Shown here piece after piece: positions 1 to 8,197 of a stretch of DNA of 10,653 nt. The stretch spans positions 1 to 10,653 of the forward strand of contig JAPUIN010000102.1 in NCBI GenBank assembly GCA_027297005.1, given 5' to 3'. The notes under the pieces were generated by a model, which saw only the letters and a list, made by a program, of their open reading frames with translations, did no database searches and was not told the origin of the DNA. Made by a program: the position numbers and the translations under genes. Position 1 is the stretch's first letter; every line of letters begins with the position of its first letter. Source of the stretch: Acidobacteriota bacterium. GTDB taxonomy: Bacteria; Acidobacteriota; Polarisedimenticolia; Gp22-AA2.

Positions 1-565
1 CAAGAAAGCCGACGACGGTGATCGAGGAGAGCAGAAAGACGACCTTGTCGTCCCGGTCGCACCATATTGCCACGAGATAAAAGAGCGCCATGAAAACCGC
101 GAGAAGTCGGGCGCGCTCCAGGGTCTTGCCCGCATTGACGCTGATTGGTCTCCGTTCGGGCTGCCCTGCTTTGAGAAGGGGATCGTCCTGTGGAGGCGCG
201 TATCCTCCGCGACTTTCGAAGCGCCCCTCCTGCCGCGTCACGACTTCCAGATCGGCCCGGTCGTACAGATCGACCGAACCCGGGGAGAGGACTTCAAGCC
301 ATGCGATCGGTACCGGCACTGTCTGCAGAACCGCATAGAGGAGAAAAAGCACCAGCGGGATCTCCAGTCCCGTCCTCCTGACCTTCATGCGCGGCACGCC
401 ATTATCCGGCCAGAGCACGCGTACCTCGAAGACGAGAACGAGGGTGATGACCCCCCACTCCATGATCGCAATCGACCATCGTTCCACGGTGCCGAAGGCG
501 ATGGGAGTGAAGGCGATGAGGGATGCCAGCCCGTATCGAATGATCCGATCACAGATCGAGCGCAT
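1..565 (-). CDS. O-antigen ligase/polymerase-like membrane protein, N-terminal part (runs off left edge)
   Basis: This is an open frame from ATG at 565-563 with no stop before base 1, giving the first 188 residues. The frame is preceded by GGAG with an 8-nt spacer, and it starts 22 nt after the guanylyltransferase stop. The translation shows hydrophobic segments at about residues 11-27, 31-52, 67-93, 152-169 and 174-188. A polar stretch at about 94-150 separates the third and fourth segments and is probably periplasmic. The opening (FTPIAFGTVERWSIAIMEW) and the RPISVNAGKTLERARLL segment before TM4 resemble the N-termini of many Wzy/WaaL-type O-antigen ligase family proteins. Members of that family polymerise or transfer lipid-linked glycans at the periplasmic face of the inner membrane. 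The conserved Wzy_C region would lie outside the window, so ligase and polymerase cannot be told apart. Its place at the end of a nucleotide-sugar block supports a glycan role. Confidence 0.72.
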   Translation of the reverse strand, partial: MRSICDRIIRYGLASLIAFTPIAFGTVERWSIAIMEWGVITLVLVFEVRVLWPDNGVPRMKVRRTGLEIPLVLFLLYAVLQTVPVPIAWLEVLSPGSVDLYDRADLEVVTRQEGRFESRGGYAPPQDDPLLKAGQPERRPISVNAGKTLERARLLAVFMALFYLVAIWCDRDDKVVFLLSSITVVGFL

Positions 566-587
566 AGTCTTTACTCCGATCCCTTCA

Positions 588-1709
588 TCAGCGCGGACCC
601 TCGTCCCTTCCTGCCATCTGCTCCGCGACCTCGCGCACCTTCTGCACCGCATCGCGGTGGCAGACCAGCAATGTGCCACCGTCACGCACGGCGATGAGGT
701 CCTTGACCCCTAGCATCACAATCGGCCCTTCTCCTCCGACGGCTAGGCAACCGCTCGAATCGATGAAACGGTGGGGCCCCAGGGAGGCATTCCCCCTACG
801 GGCTCCCCCGAGCAGGTCGGCAAGGGCAGCCCAGTTTCCCAGATCACTCCACCCGAAATCAGCCCGCCTCACCCATGTCGAGCGGCTGCGCTCCAGCACG
901 GCACGGTCGATCGGGACCGATTCCATCCGCCGCATCACGCGCGTGGGCACGGTCCAAAGTCCCCGTCCCGCTTTGCCGGCCCACGTCGCCGCGGCCCGCA
1001 CCACTCCCGGACGGTGCCTCTTTAATTGATCCAGGATCGCGCTCGCACGCCACACGAAAATGCCGCTGTTCCAGAGATACCGTCCCGAGCGGACCATCCG
1101 CGCCGCCACCCCTGGCGGCGGCTTTTCTACGAATGCAGCGACCCTCCGGAACTGTCCGTCGTTCCCCCGCTCGGCAGGCAGGACATACCCGAACCCGCTA
1201 TCGGCCGAGCGAGGCGGAACGCCGATGATGTAAAGCCCGTCCGTCCGGCGCGCTCGCGTCACCGCACTGCGGATGACCGCCCGGAATTTCGTTTTCGAGT
1301 CGATCCAGTGGTCGGAGGGGAACACGATCATGACACCATCGCCGTGTCCGGCGCGGATGCGGAGCGCCGCGAGCGCGATCGAGGCGGCTGTGTTCCGCCC
1401 GATCCCCTCCAGGATGATCTGTCCCGAGTCGATTCCCTTCGCTTGGGCGCGCAGGAAAAGGCGATGCCCCACTCCCCCCACAATGATGATGCGTCCCGGG
1501 CCGACCAGCGAGCGCGCCCTCGACATGGTGCGATCGAACAGGCTCCGGCCACCGATGATTTTCAGAAACTGCTTGGGTCGCGTCTCCCTCGCCAGGGGCC
1601 ACAGCCGCGTTCCAGTGCCGCCGGCGAGGATCACGCAGAAGGCCCCGAGGGGCCGACGGTCAGCCGAAGAAACGGTATCGAATGATGCAGCCGATCGCCG
1701 CAAGGCCAT
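588..1709 (-). CDS. manC: Mannose-1-phosphate guanylyltransferase (single-domain ManC/GMP type)
   Basis: The protein converts mannose 1-phosphate and GTP to GDP-mannose and diphosphate in the cytoplasm, supplying mannosyl donors (or a precursor of GDP-fucose/rhamnose) for glycans. With the ATG at 1709 it has 373 residues. The nucleotidyltransferase signature [10 protein letters not shown] lies at about 30-39 followed by RPKQFL (44-49). FPSDH is at 130-134, GFGYV at 172-176, FVEKP at 193-197 and WNSGIFVW at 213-220. The tail [14 protein letters not shown] (337-350) is usual for the short form, which lacks the C-terminal phosphomannose isomerase cupin of long ManC proteins. The start is uncertain. 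In-frame ATGs also occur at 1751 and 1739, but a GGAGG motif is best spaced (7 nt) for a TTG at 1703 and lies only 1 nt from the 1709 ATG. All of these starts lie inside the end of the upstream glycosyltransferase gene. Function is confident; the exact sugar-1-phosphate is inferred from family similarity. Confidence 0.9.
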   Translation of the reverse strand: MALRRSAASFDTVSSADRRPLGAFCVILAGGTGTRLWPLARETRPKQFLKIIGGRSLFDRTMSRARSLVGPGRIIIVGGVGHRLFLRAQAKGIDSGQIILEGIGRNTAASIALAALRIRAGHGDGVMIVFPSDHWIDSKTKFRAVIRSAVTRARRTDGLYIIGVPPRSADSGFGYVLPAERGNDGQFRRVAAFVEKPPPGVAARMVRSGRYLWNSGIFVWRASAILDQLKRHRPGVVRAAATWAGKAGRGLWTVPTRVMRRMESVPIDRAVLERSRSTWVRRADFGWSDLGNWAALADLLGGARRGNASLGPHRFIDSSGCLAVGGEGPIVMLGVKDLIAVRDGGTLLVCHRDAVQKVREVAEQMAGRDEGPR

Positions 1710-2340
1710 CCCTCCAGGTGATCTTCTTCCCTGCGTCATAGCCACGACCATGATAGGAAATCGCCACCTCGTAGACCCGACATCCCATGCGCGCGACCTT
1801 GGCCGTGATCTCCGGTTCGAATCCGAACCGATTGGACCGCAGTTTGAGATCCCTCAGGACATCGATTCGGAAGGCCTTATACCCGGTCTCCATGTCGGTG
1901 AGATTCAGGTTCGTGAACATGTTGGACAGGGTCGTGAGGAACCGGTTCCCCAGATAGTGCCAGTAAAACAGCACTCTGTGGCTCTCACCCCCGAACCGGG
2001 AACCGAAAACCACATCGGCCCGGCCATCCAGGATCGGCTTGAGAAGGCGTCCGTAATCGGCCGGATCGTATTCGAGATCGGCATCCTGAACGACGACGAT
2101 GTCGCCGGTGGCCCGCTCGAACCCGGTGCGGAGCGCCGCACCCTTGCCGCGATTATGCGGGTGCTGAAGGAGGATGAGGTCGGGAGCCTGATGCCGAAGT
2201 ACAAGATCGGCGGTGCCGTCCGTCGATGCGTCATCGACGACGAGGATCTCCTTTTCGAAGGGGGTCGCCCGAACCCGCCGGAGAACCTCCTCGAGCGTCG
2301 CCGCTTCGTTGTAGGCCGGGATTACGATCGAGAGTTTCAT
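1660..2340 (-). CDS. Family 2 glycosyltransferase, DPM1/polyprenyl-phosphate sugar transferase-like
   Basis: This is a 226-residue GT-A fold glycosyltransferase. It starts [12 protein letters not shown] with the nucleotide-binding [10 protein letters not shown] at 34-43 and the DXD-type motif QDADLEY at 85-91, which binds metal and nucleotide sugar. ETGYKAFR lies at 151-158 and FGFEPE at 172-177. This arrangement matches the dolichyl/undecaprenyl-phosphate mannosyl- or glucosyltransferase-like branch of GT2. Those enzymes usually move a sugar from a nucleotide donor to a polyprenyl phosphate at the cytoplasmic face of the membrane. No transmembrane segments are present, so it is the short, soluble or peripheral form. 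The start at ATG 2340 makes a 4-nt ATGA overlap with the upstream epimerase stop; a GTG 12 nt further upstream is less likely. The adjacent GDP-mannose gene makes mannose a reasonable donor guess, but the sequence does not prove it. It is the only glycosyltransferase visible in the window. Confidence 0.88.
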   Translation of the reverse strand: MKLSIVIPAYNEAATLEEVLRRVRATPFEKEILVVDDASTDGTADLVLRHQAPDLILLQHPHNRGKGAALRTGFERATGDIVVVQDADLEYDPADYGRLLKPILDGRADVVFGSRFGGESHRVLFYWHYLGNRFLTTLSNMFTNLNLTDMETGYKAFRIDVLRDLKLRSNRFGFEPEITAKVARMGCRVYEVAISYHGRGYDAGKKITWRDGLAAIGCIIRYRFFG

Positions 2341-3302
2341 GTGCCGAACCACGCGATCGTTCTGCGCAGCCCCTCCTCGAGATCGACGCGCGGCTCGTAA
2401 CCGAGGGCCTGCCGCGCTTCATCGATCGAGGCCAGCGAATCTTTCACGTCCCCTGCCCGTGGAGCCTCATGAACGGGCGTGATCGACCTTCCCAGAATCG
2501 ACCCCAGCATCTGGATCAACTCGAGAAGGGTCGCGCTCGCGCCACAGGCCACGTTGTAAACCTTCCCCACCGCCCCCATCGGCGCCTCACACGCCCTGAG
2601 ATTCGCATCGATGGCATTATCAATGTAGGTGAAATCCCGGGACTGGTGACCATCTCCGAACACACGCGGGGCCTTTCCGGCCAGCGCCGCCTGGACGAAT
2701 TTCGGCACGACCGCCGCGTAGTCCGACGCGGGGTCCTGGCGGGGACCAAAGATGTTGAAGTAACGGAGCGCGACCGTCTCCAGACCGAACAGTTGATGGT
2801 AGATACGGCAGTAATGCTCTCCAGCCAGCTTGCTCGCCGCGTACGGCGACAGTGGTACCGGTGTCATCGACTCGAGCTTGGGAAGGGTCGGCGTATCACC
2901 ATAGGCCGATGATGATGCCGCGTAGACAAACCTTCTGACGCCACACCGACGGGCCTGTTCCAGGAGCGCAAGCGTCGCGGTCGCGTTCACGGCGTGACTC
3001 GTCTCAGGGTCCTCGATCGAGCGCTGCACCGAGGGAAGGGCCGCCTGGTGCAGAACATGCGTTATGCCGTCCCTCATCACCCGCTCGATCAGAGCCGCAT
3101 CACGGATGTCCCCCTCGACGACCTTCAGGTTTGATGCGCTCCCACCCGCATCCCTGACGACGGAATCGAGGTTCTCTCGACGTCCGGTGGAGAAATTGTC
3201 GATGACCGTCACGTACGCGCCACGCTGCAGTAATTTCTCGACGAGATGAGAACCGATGAACCCCGCCCCTCCCGTGACCAGGTAGCGCCGATCTTCCGTC
3301 AC
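2337..3302 (-). CDS. NAD-dependent SDR epimerase, WbpP/TviC-like UDP-GlcNAc 4-epimerase
   Basis: This 321-residue extended short-chain dehydrogenase/reductase has the Rossmann motif TGGAGFIGS at 10-18. The catalytic serine region is SSSAYG (130-135) and the YxxxK pair is Tyr154/Lys158. [15 protein letters not shown] (85-99), the segment around GPRQDP (186-191) and [12 protein letters not shown] (216-227) are features I associate with the WbpP/TviC group. That group interconverts UDP-GlcNAc/UDP-GalNAc or their uronic acids through a 4-keto intermediate. Paired with the WbpA-like dehydrogenase in the same cluster, it would give UDP-GalNAcA, as in Vi antigen and Pseudomonas O6 O-antigen synthesis. 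The start is GTG at 3302, which overlaps the ugd stop by 4 nt (GTGA). This favours translational coupling and explains the poor ribosome site. Its own stop overlaps the next gene by 4 nt. A UDP-glucose 4-epimerase (GalE-like) activity is the main alternative. Confidence 0.87.
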   Translation of the reverse strand: MTEDRRYLVTGGAGFIGSHLVEKLLQRGAYVTVIDNFSTGRRENLDSVVRDAGGSASNLKVVEGDIRDAALIERVMRDGITHVLHQAALPSVQRSIEDPETSHAVNATATLALLEQARRCGVRRFVYAASSSAYGDTPTLPKLESMTPVPLSPYAASKLAGEHYCRIYHQLFGLETVALRYFNIFGPRQDPASDYAAVVPKFVQAALAGKAPRVFGDGHQSRDFTYIDNAIDANLRACEAPMGAVGKVYNVACGASATLLELIQMLGSILGRSITPVHEAPRAGDVKDSLASIDEARQALGYEPRVDLEEGLRRTIAWFGT

Positions 3303-4600
3303 GGCCGCCCAACCCCCATATAACGTAGACCCAGTTCCTTCATCTGAGAGGGATCGTAGACGTTGCGAAGATCAATGACGATCGGCGATCGAAGCATCGA
3401 TTTCATCCGTCCCCAGTCCAGGTTTCTGAACTGATTCCACTCCGTGGCGATGACCAGTCCGTCACAACCCGACGCGGCGTCATAGGTATCCTCGGCATAT
3501 TCAATCCCGGGGAATGCCTTGCGGCATTCATTCATGGCCACAGGATCATACGCCCTGACCCGACCGCCTTTTTTGAGGATCAGGTCGATTAATCTGATGG
3601 ACGGAGACTCCCTGATGTCACTCGTATTCGGCTTGAAAGAAAGACCCAGGACCGCCAGCTTCTTTCCGGTCAACCCGCCCACGAAGCGATCGATCTTCTC
3701 GATCATATCCCCCACCCGTGAATCATTGACCGCGATGACGGATTCAATGATGCGGGATTCGACCCCGAGCTCGCGTGCCATACGCTGCACGGCGCGTGTG
3801 TCCTTGGGAAAACAGGAGCCACCGAATCCCGGACCCGGGTGAAGAAACTTGCGCCCGATCCGGTTATCGAGTCCCATGCCGCGAGCAACATCGTGAACGT
3901 CGGCCCCCACGGCCTCGCAGAGATTCGAGATTTCATTGATGAATGAAATTTTCGTCGCGAGGAAGGCATTCGATGCATACTTGATCATTTCAGCGCTCAC
4001 GACGTTCGTGATGACGAAAGGCGTCTCAATCAGGTAGAGGGGCTTGTAGAGGTCCTTGAGAATTGCGATTGCCTGCGGCTCCTCCGCACCGATGACGATC
4101 CGGTTGGGGCGCATGAAGTCCTCGATCGCGGCCCCTTCGCGGAGAAACTCGGGGTTGCTCACGACGCTGAATGGGATCTTCTGTTTCTGATTCCGCTCAA
4201 TCAGATCCCGGATCTTGTCGCCTGTTCCCATCGGTACCGTGCTCTTGGTCACGACGACTTTGTAGCCGTTCATGTGCTCGCCAATGCCACGTGCGACTTC
4301 GCGCACGAAGTCCAGATCGGCCCCTCCGTCCTCCGCTGCGGGCGTCCCAACCGCGATGACGATCACCAGTGATCTCTCGACGGCCGCACGCAGGTCGGTT
4401 GTGAACGAGAGTCGTCCCGCGCGCTGGTTGCGCTCGACCAGCTCCTGCAGTCCTGGCTCAAAGAACGGCACCCGCGCTCCCTGCAGTTCCTTGACCTTCT
4501 GAGCATCCTTGTCGACACAGACCACCGAGACGCCGAATTCCGCGAAACAGGCACCGGTGACCAGCCCTACGTACCCTGTCCCGATCACCGCCACGTTCAT
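3299..4600 (-). CDS. ugd: UDP-glucose 6-dehydrogenase
   Basis: The enzyme oxidises UDP-glucose to UDP-glucuronate with two NAD+ in the cytoplasm, the entry step to uronic acids in surface polysaccharides. It has 433 residues, normal for the family. The NAD-binding GTGYVGLV lies at 7-14, FEPGL at 47-51, KSTVPMGTG at 119-127 and SNPEFLREG at 148-156. The catalytic cysteine is Cys263 within GSCFPKD, and the C-terminal UDP-binding domain includes GLSFKPNTSDIRESPS at 319-334. The start chosen is ATG 4600 (MNVAVIGTGYVGL), where ATGA overlaps the upstream epimerase stop and GGAG lies 8 nt upstream. A longer GTG start at 4660 would only add an unconserved leader overlapping that gene. Its stop overlaps the next GTG start. 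It lies directly after the glucuronate epimerase-like gene, consistent with a two-step route to UDP-galacturonate. Confidence 0.96.
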   Translation of the reverse strand: MNVAVIGTGYVGLVTGACFAEFGVSVVCVDKDAQKVKELQGARVPFFEPGLQELVERNQRAGRLSFTTDLRAAVERSLVIVIAVGTPAAEDGGADLDFVREVARGIGEHMNGYKVVVTKSTVPMGTGDKIRDLIERNQKQKIPFSVVSNPEFLREGAAIEDFMRPNRIVIGAEEPQAIAILKDLYKPLYLIETPFVITNVVSAEMIKYASNAFLATKISFINEISNLCEAVGADVHDVARGMGLDNRIGRKFLHPGPGFGGSCFPKDTRAVQRMARELGVESRIIESVIAVNDSRVGDMIEKIDRFVGGLTGKKLAVLGLSFKPNTSDIRESPSIRLIDLILKKGGRVRAYDPVAMNECRKAFPGIEYAEDTYDAASGCDGLVIATEWNQFRNLDWGRMKSMLRSPIVIDLRNVYDPSQMKELGLRYMGVGRP

Positions 4601-5589
4601 CGGCGTCTCTCCGCACCGGCCCCGACTGCGGCTGCTCCGCTCTCCGGCCGCCGGTACCACTCCACAAATAGCTTCAGGCCCTCTTCGATCATCACGGCCG
4701 GCTCATAACCCAGCAGCCTCCGGGCCTTAGAAACATCGGCCCAGGTGGCGACGACGTCTCCGGGGTTATCTTTCACTTCGGATATCGTTGCCGACTTGTT
4801 CAGGCGCGCCTCGAGCATCCCGATCAGAGCCTTCAAAATCGTTGGTTGTGATCCTCCAAGGTTGATAATTTCGAACCCCTGAACGCGATCGATGGCGCGC
4901 ACCACGCCCGCGACGATGTCGGTGATGTACGTGTAGTCACGGCGGCTTTCTCCATTTCCGAATCTTGGCAGAGGCAGTCCTCGATCGATCAGACGCGTGA
5001 ATTTATGGATCGCCATCTCGGGCCGCTGGCGGGGTCCGTACACCGTGAAGAATCGCAGGCAAAAAACGTTAAGCTGGTAGAGGGCATGATAGGTCGCGCA
5101 CATCAACTCCCCCGCCCGCTTGGTTGCTGCGTACGGGGAGATCGGTTCATCGACCGGATCCTTCTCGGAGAACGGGACTTTCGGATTGTTGCCGTAAACC
5201 GACGACGATGATCCAAAGATAAACTTTCCGATCCCGTGACGCCGGCACGCCTCGAGAAGAACGGACGTGCCATTGAGGTTGACATCGGCGTACAGAACGG
5301 GCTGTTCGATGGAGGGTCGAACTCCCGCGCGGGCGGCGAGATGGACGACGACACCGATTGTATGGGATGCGAAGAGCCCATCGACAAGCTTCTCATCCCG
5401 TATGTCCCCCTCCACCAGCCGAAGCCGTTCCTGCCCGCGCAGAACTTCGAGGTTTCGCCGTTTGATGGCCGGATCGTAGAAGTCATCGAAGTTGTCGAGC
5501 ACCAGAACCTCGCGCCCCAGCGCGAGGAGTTCCGCCACGAGATGCGAGCCGATGAACCCGGCTCCCCCGGTCACCAGAACCTGCGACAT
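4597..5589 (-). CDS. NAD-dependent SDR epimerase, probable UDP-glucuronate 4-epimerase
   Basis: This 330-residue extended SDR protein has TGGAGFIGS at 7-15, the serine motif SSSSVYG at 127-133 and YAATK with Tyr153/Lys157. The segment DNFDDFYDPAIKRRNLE (32-48), AARAGVRPSIEQP (85-97) and GPRQRPEMAIHKF (185-197) are hallmarks of the UDP-glucuronate 4-epimerase branch rather than GalE. Those enzymes turn UDP-GlcA into UDP-GalA. The C-terminus carries an Ala/Gly/Arg-rich tail (about 316-330) that is probably unstructured and may exist because the gene end overlaps ugd. The ATG at 5589 begins 6 nt after the stop of the upstream dehydrogenase, with GGAGG at a long 12-nt distance. The substrate is inferred from sequence resemblance plus the adjacent ugd; a UDP-glucose epimerase or decarboxylating SDR is less likely. 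Confidence 0.88.
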   Translation of the reverse strand: MSQVLVTGGAGFIGSHLVAELLALGREVLVLDNFDDFYDPAIKRRNLEVLRGQERLRLVEGDIRDEKLVDGLFASHTIGVVVHLAARAGVRPSIEQPVLYADVNLNGTSVLLEACRRHGIGKFIFGSSSSVYGNNPKVPFSEKDPVDEPISPYAATKRAGELMCATYHALYQLNVFCLRFFTVYGPRQRPEMAIHKFTRLIDRGLPLPRFGNGESRRDYTYITDIVAGVVRAIDRVQGFEIINLGGSQPTILKALIGMLEARLNKSATISEVKDNPGDVVATWADVSKARRLLGYEPAVMIEEGLKLFVEWYRRPESGAAAVGAGAERRR

Positions 5590-5595
5590 CGTCGT

Positions 5596-6942
5596 TCAAA
5601 GCCTCCGGATCTTCTCGCGCCCTGACCGGACGTGGCGGGTGGCATTCCTCGTATCGACCACGCAGCGGGAGTTTGCCACCACAAATTCATAATCATACGA
5701 AGAATGATCGGTCACGATGACGACGAGATCCTCCTTGCGGAGGGTCTCCTCGGCAAGCCTCACGCTGCGGTACACGTGCCCCCCGTCGACGGTGATCTCT
5801 CCCGCATGGGGATCGTTGTACCGGATGTCGGCGCCGCGATCCGCGAGGAGCTTAATGATATCCAGAGCTGGCGATTCGCGGACGTCACCGACGTCCTTCT
5901 TATAGGCGACGCCCATGATGAGAATCCGCGCGCCCCGCACGCTCTTCCGCTGTTCGTTGAGCGCCTCAACGATCCGCGCCACGACGTGCTGCGGCATACT
6001 GCCGTTGATTTCGGCCGCCAATTCGATGAATTTCGCGTGATAGTTCAGTGTCTTCAATTTCCATGACAGATAGTGGGGATCGATCGGGATGCAGTGTCCA
6101 CCCAGGCCGGGCCCTGGATAGAAGGGCATGAAACCAAACGGCTTGGAGGCTGCGGCATCGATCACCTCCCACACGTTCAGGCCCAGACGATCGCACATTA
6201 CGGCCATCTCGTTGACGAGCGCGATGTTCACGCTCCGGAAGGTGTTCTCGAGGAGCTTGACCATTTCCGCCGATCGGGTGCTGGAGACACAAATCACCTG
6301 GTCGATGACCTGCTCGTAGAGGGCCTGAGCCACGCGTCCACAATTGTCGGTGATCCCCCCGACGATTTTGGGAGTGTTGCGGAGGCCAAAACGCGTATTC
6401 CCCGGATCGACCCGTTCGGGCGAGAAGGCCAGAAAGACGTCCAGGCCCGCGCGCAGTCCCTTCGATTCCACCTTCGGCAGGATGATCTCCTCCGTGGTGC
6501 CGGGATAGGTGGTGCTTTCGAGGACCAGCACCGTCCCAGCATGCAGGTGAGGCAGCGCCGCGTCGAGGGCCGACACGATGTACGAAATGTCGGGATCGCG
6601 CGTCTTGCGAAGCGGCGTGGGGACACAGATGATGACTGCGTCGACGCCATCGAGTACGGCAAAGTCGCTGGTGGCCCTCAGCCGACCTCCGCTCAGGGCC
6701 GAACTTAAACGACGGGCCGATACATCCGGGACATGAGAGTGACCCCGCCCGATCTCCGCAACACGACCAGGGTCAACGTCGATCCCCTGAACCTTGAATC
6801 CGCCCAGGCTGAATTCACAGGCCAGGGGCAGGCCGACATAACCCAGCCCAATGACCGCCACCGAGGCGCTGCGGGATCGCAGCCTCGCGATCAGCTTTTC
6901 GGCCGTTGCGGCCGATCCGCGGGTCGGCGGCCGGTGTCGCAT
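5596..6942 (-). CDS. Nucleotide-sugar dehydrogenase, WbpA-like UDP-N-acetylglucosamine 6-dehydrogenase
   Basis: This second NAD-dependent nucleotide-sugar dehydrogenase is clearly of a different branch from ugd. It has 448 residues from ATG 6942. After a basic leader come [20 protein letters not shown] (18-37), CVPTPL (106-111), ESTTYPGTTEE (142-152) and FSPERVDPGN (173-182). The catalytic Cys284 lies in GLGGHCIPIDP and a C-terminal domain carries GVAYKKDVGDVRESPA (344-359). GHCIPIDP and SPERVDPGN are typical of the WbpA/WecC/TviB group, which oxidises UDP-GlcNAc (or UDP-ManNAc) to the uronic acid. The frame stays open further upstream, to 7257. The codons before 6942 are rare-codon-rich (AGG, AGA, AGT) and encode an Arg-rich stretch antisense in style to nothing conserved, so the shorter start is preferred. 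ATG 7011, overlapping the mlaD stop, is the alternative. No strong Shine-Dalgarno is seen at either. UDP-GlcNAc as substrate is inferred. Confidence 0.92.
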   Translation of the reverse strand: MRHRPPTRGSAATAEKLIARLRSRSASVAVIGLGYVGLPLACEFSLGGFKVQGIDVDPGRVAEIGRGHSHVPDVSARRLSSALSGGRLRATSDFAVLDGVDAVIICVPTPLRKTRDPDISYIVSALDAALPHLHAGTVLVLESTTYPGTTEEIILPKVESKGLRAGLDVFLAFSPERVDPGNTRFGLRNTPKIVGGITDNCGRVAQALYEQVIDQVICVSSTRSAEMVKLLENTFRSVNIALVNEMAVMCDRLGLNVWEVIDAAASKPFGFMPFYPGPGLGGHCIPIDPHYLSWKLKTLNYHAKFIELAAEINGSMPQHVVARIVEALNEQRKSVRGARILIMGVAYKKDVGDVRESPALDIIKLLADRGADIRYNDPHAGEITVDGGHVYRSVRLAEETLRKEDLVVIVTDHSSYDYEFVVANSRCVVDTRNATRHVRSGREKIRRL

Positions 6943-7000
6943 CGACGGCCGGCCAGAAACGGCTCGGGACCGACCACGTCTCCTGGGTGCCCGCCGACGA

Positions 7001-8197
7001 CTATTCGTCATCCGTCGCCGAGCCATCTTCCCCCCGTGCCTCACCCGCATCACCACGGAATCTTTCCTCCGCCTCCTCCTCGCGAGCCCGCCGTTTCGCC
7101 CCCTTTTTGCCGTAGTGGCGGATCGCGGCCTTGCCAATCCTGCTCTTCCGCATTCCGGCCATGACGTCGCGGAGCCCCTCATACACCTCCGGATCGTTGA
7201 TGATGCCCCCCAGGCTCCCCTCGCCGCCGTCGATTTTGCGGAGGATCGATTCGGCATGCCCGGTCGTCTTCTCGAGGTTGTCGAGGACGCGTGAAGCCCA
7301 GGCCTCGTCGTTCAGCAATCGGGCCACCATCCCTTCCCCTCCTCGCAAATCCTCGGCGGTCTTGCGCAGTGCAGCGGTTGTTTCCCGAAGATCCCTGATT
7401 GCCTCCACCCCCGCCCCCTCGTCGGCGGTGAGCTCGTGGATGAGCCCCCCTCCGCTGTCCAGCTGCTCCATGATCGAGCGGAAGTGTGAGAGAGCTTCAT
7501 CGATGTTTTCCGCCTGCCGCTGCGAAAACACGTCGTCGGTCAGGAGAGTCCCGGCGAATCCCTGCCCCTGCTCCACACCCTCGAGCATCCGGCGCACCGA
7601 GGCCAGGCTTCCCTCCAGATTCTCCATCCCCTCCCGACCGAACTCCGGATTGTGGATCATCTCCTGCACGATGCCACCGCCACGATTGATGGCGATCAGA
7701 AGGTCCCGCAGTGACGCGGTGATCTCCTTGACGTCATCGGCGATGCTCTGTCCCGTCTGAATCGTCTCCTCCAGGACCGAGACTCCCGGAGGAATGAACT
7801 CATCCGGTTCGAGGCCCGGTCTGGTGGGATCCCCCGGCGTCAGCTCGATATATTTGTCGAGCGACAGATAGCTCAGTGATTTCAGATAGGCCTGGGTGCC
7901 GTTGCGGATCCGGTTGGCGTACCTCCGATCAACGCTGATCACGACCTTGATCCGGGTCTCCCGGATGTCATCAGGAAACTTAATGCTCTCGATGGTGCCG
8001 ATCTGCACACCGACGAGCTGCACGGGTGATCCCGAGGAGAGACCGCCGGTGTTATCGAAATGCGTCCAGTAGCGGACCTTGGGAATCCAGAGTGGTGATT
8101 CCTTGCTGATCGCCATCACGGCGACCGCAAAGACAATCATACCGAGCGCCACCACGGCACCCACGCTGAGCTCTTTCGTTGCTCTAGACAGCGCCAT
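7001..8197 (-). CDS. mlaD: MCE-family (MlaD-like) lipid transport protein with five 38-residue repeats
   Basis: This is the substrate-binding subunit of an MCE/Mla ABC lipid transporter, anchored in the inner membrane and projecting into the periplasm. It has 398 residues. A single membrane anchor lies at about 12-30. The MCE domain spans about 40-120, with FDNTGGLSSGSPVQLVGVQIG (47-67) and the YLSLDKYIEL segment (110-119). A long helical region covers about 143-352 and a highly charged Arg/Glu/Asp tail about 353-398. Plain E. coli-like MlaD is about half this length. In the helical region the glycine motif GxG followed by two hydrophobic residues recurs at 173, 211, 249, 287 and 325, exactly 38 residues apart. 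This suggests an extended needle or tube as in longer MCE proteins. The ATG at 8197 overlaps the ATPase gene by 14 nt with GGGAG 3 nt upstream. Order E-F-D with no MlaC or MlaB gene nearby. Confidence 0.93.
   Translation of the reverse strand: MALSRATKELSVGAVVALGMIVFAVAVMAISKESPLWIPKVRYWTHFDNTGGLSSGSPVQLVGVQIGTIESIKFPDDIRETRIKVVISVDRRYANRIRNGTQAYLKSLSYLSLDKYIELTPGDPTRPGLEPDEFIPPGVSVLEETIQTGQSIADDVKEITASLRDLLIAINRGGGIVQEMIHNPEFGREGMENLEGSLASVRRMLEGVEQGQGFAGTLLTDDVFSQRQAENIDEALSHFRSIMEQLDSGGGLIHELTADEGAGVEAIRDLRETTAALRKTAEDLRGGEGMVARLLNDEAWASRVLDNLEKTTGHAESILRKIDGGEGSLGGIINDPEVYEGLRDVMAGMRKSRIGKAAIRHYGKKGAKRRAREEEAEERFRGDAGEARGEDGSATDDE
7139..7681 (-). repeat. Five degenerate 38-codon (114-nt) tandem units inside mlaD
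   Basis: Units begin at codons 173, 211, 249, 287 and 325 (plus positions 7681, 7567, 7453, 7339 and 7225). Each opens G-x-G, then a short hydrophobic segment, then Asp/Asn-rich residues (HNP, TDD, ADE, NDE, NDP), then an amphipathic helix of about 25 residues. The last unit is shortened and runs into the charged tail. The repetition is at protein level; the DNA has diverged. Confidence 0.75.

Noticed and set aside
1273..2400. Long plus-strand open frame (375 codons) opposite the glycosyltransferase and guanylyltransferase genes
   Set aside because: It has no recognisable domain, is antisense to two clearly conserved enzymes and reflects the stop-poor antisense frames common in GC-rich coding DNA.
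6943..7257. Arg-rich N-terminal extension of the WbpA-like dehydrogenase
   Set aside because: It lies mostly inside mlaD in another frame, has atypical codons and low complexity, and the conserved family start matches ATG 6942. ATG 7011 stays possible but less likely.
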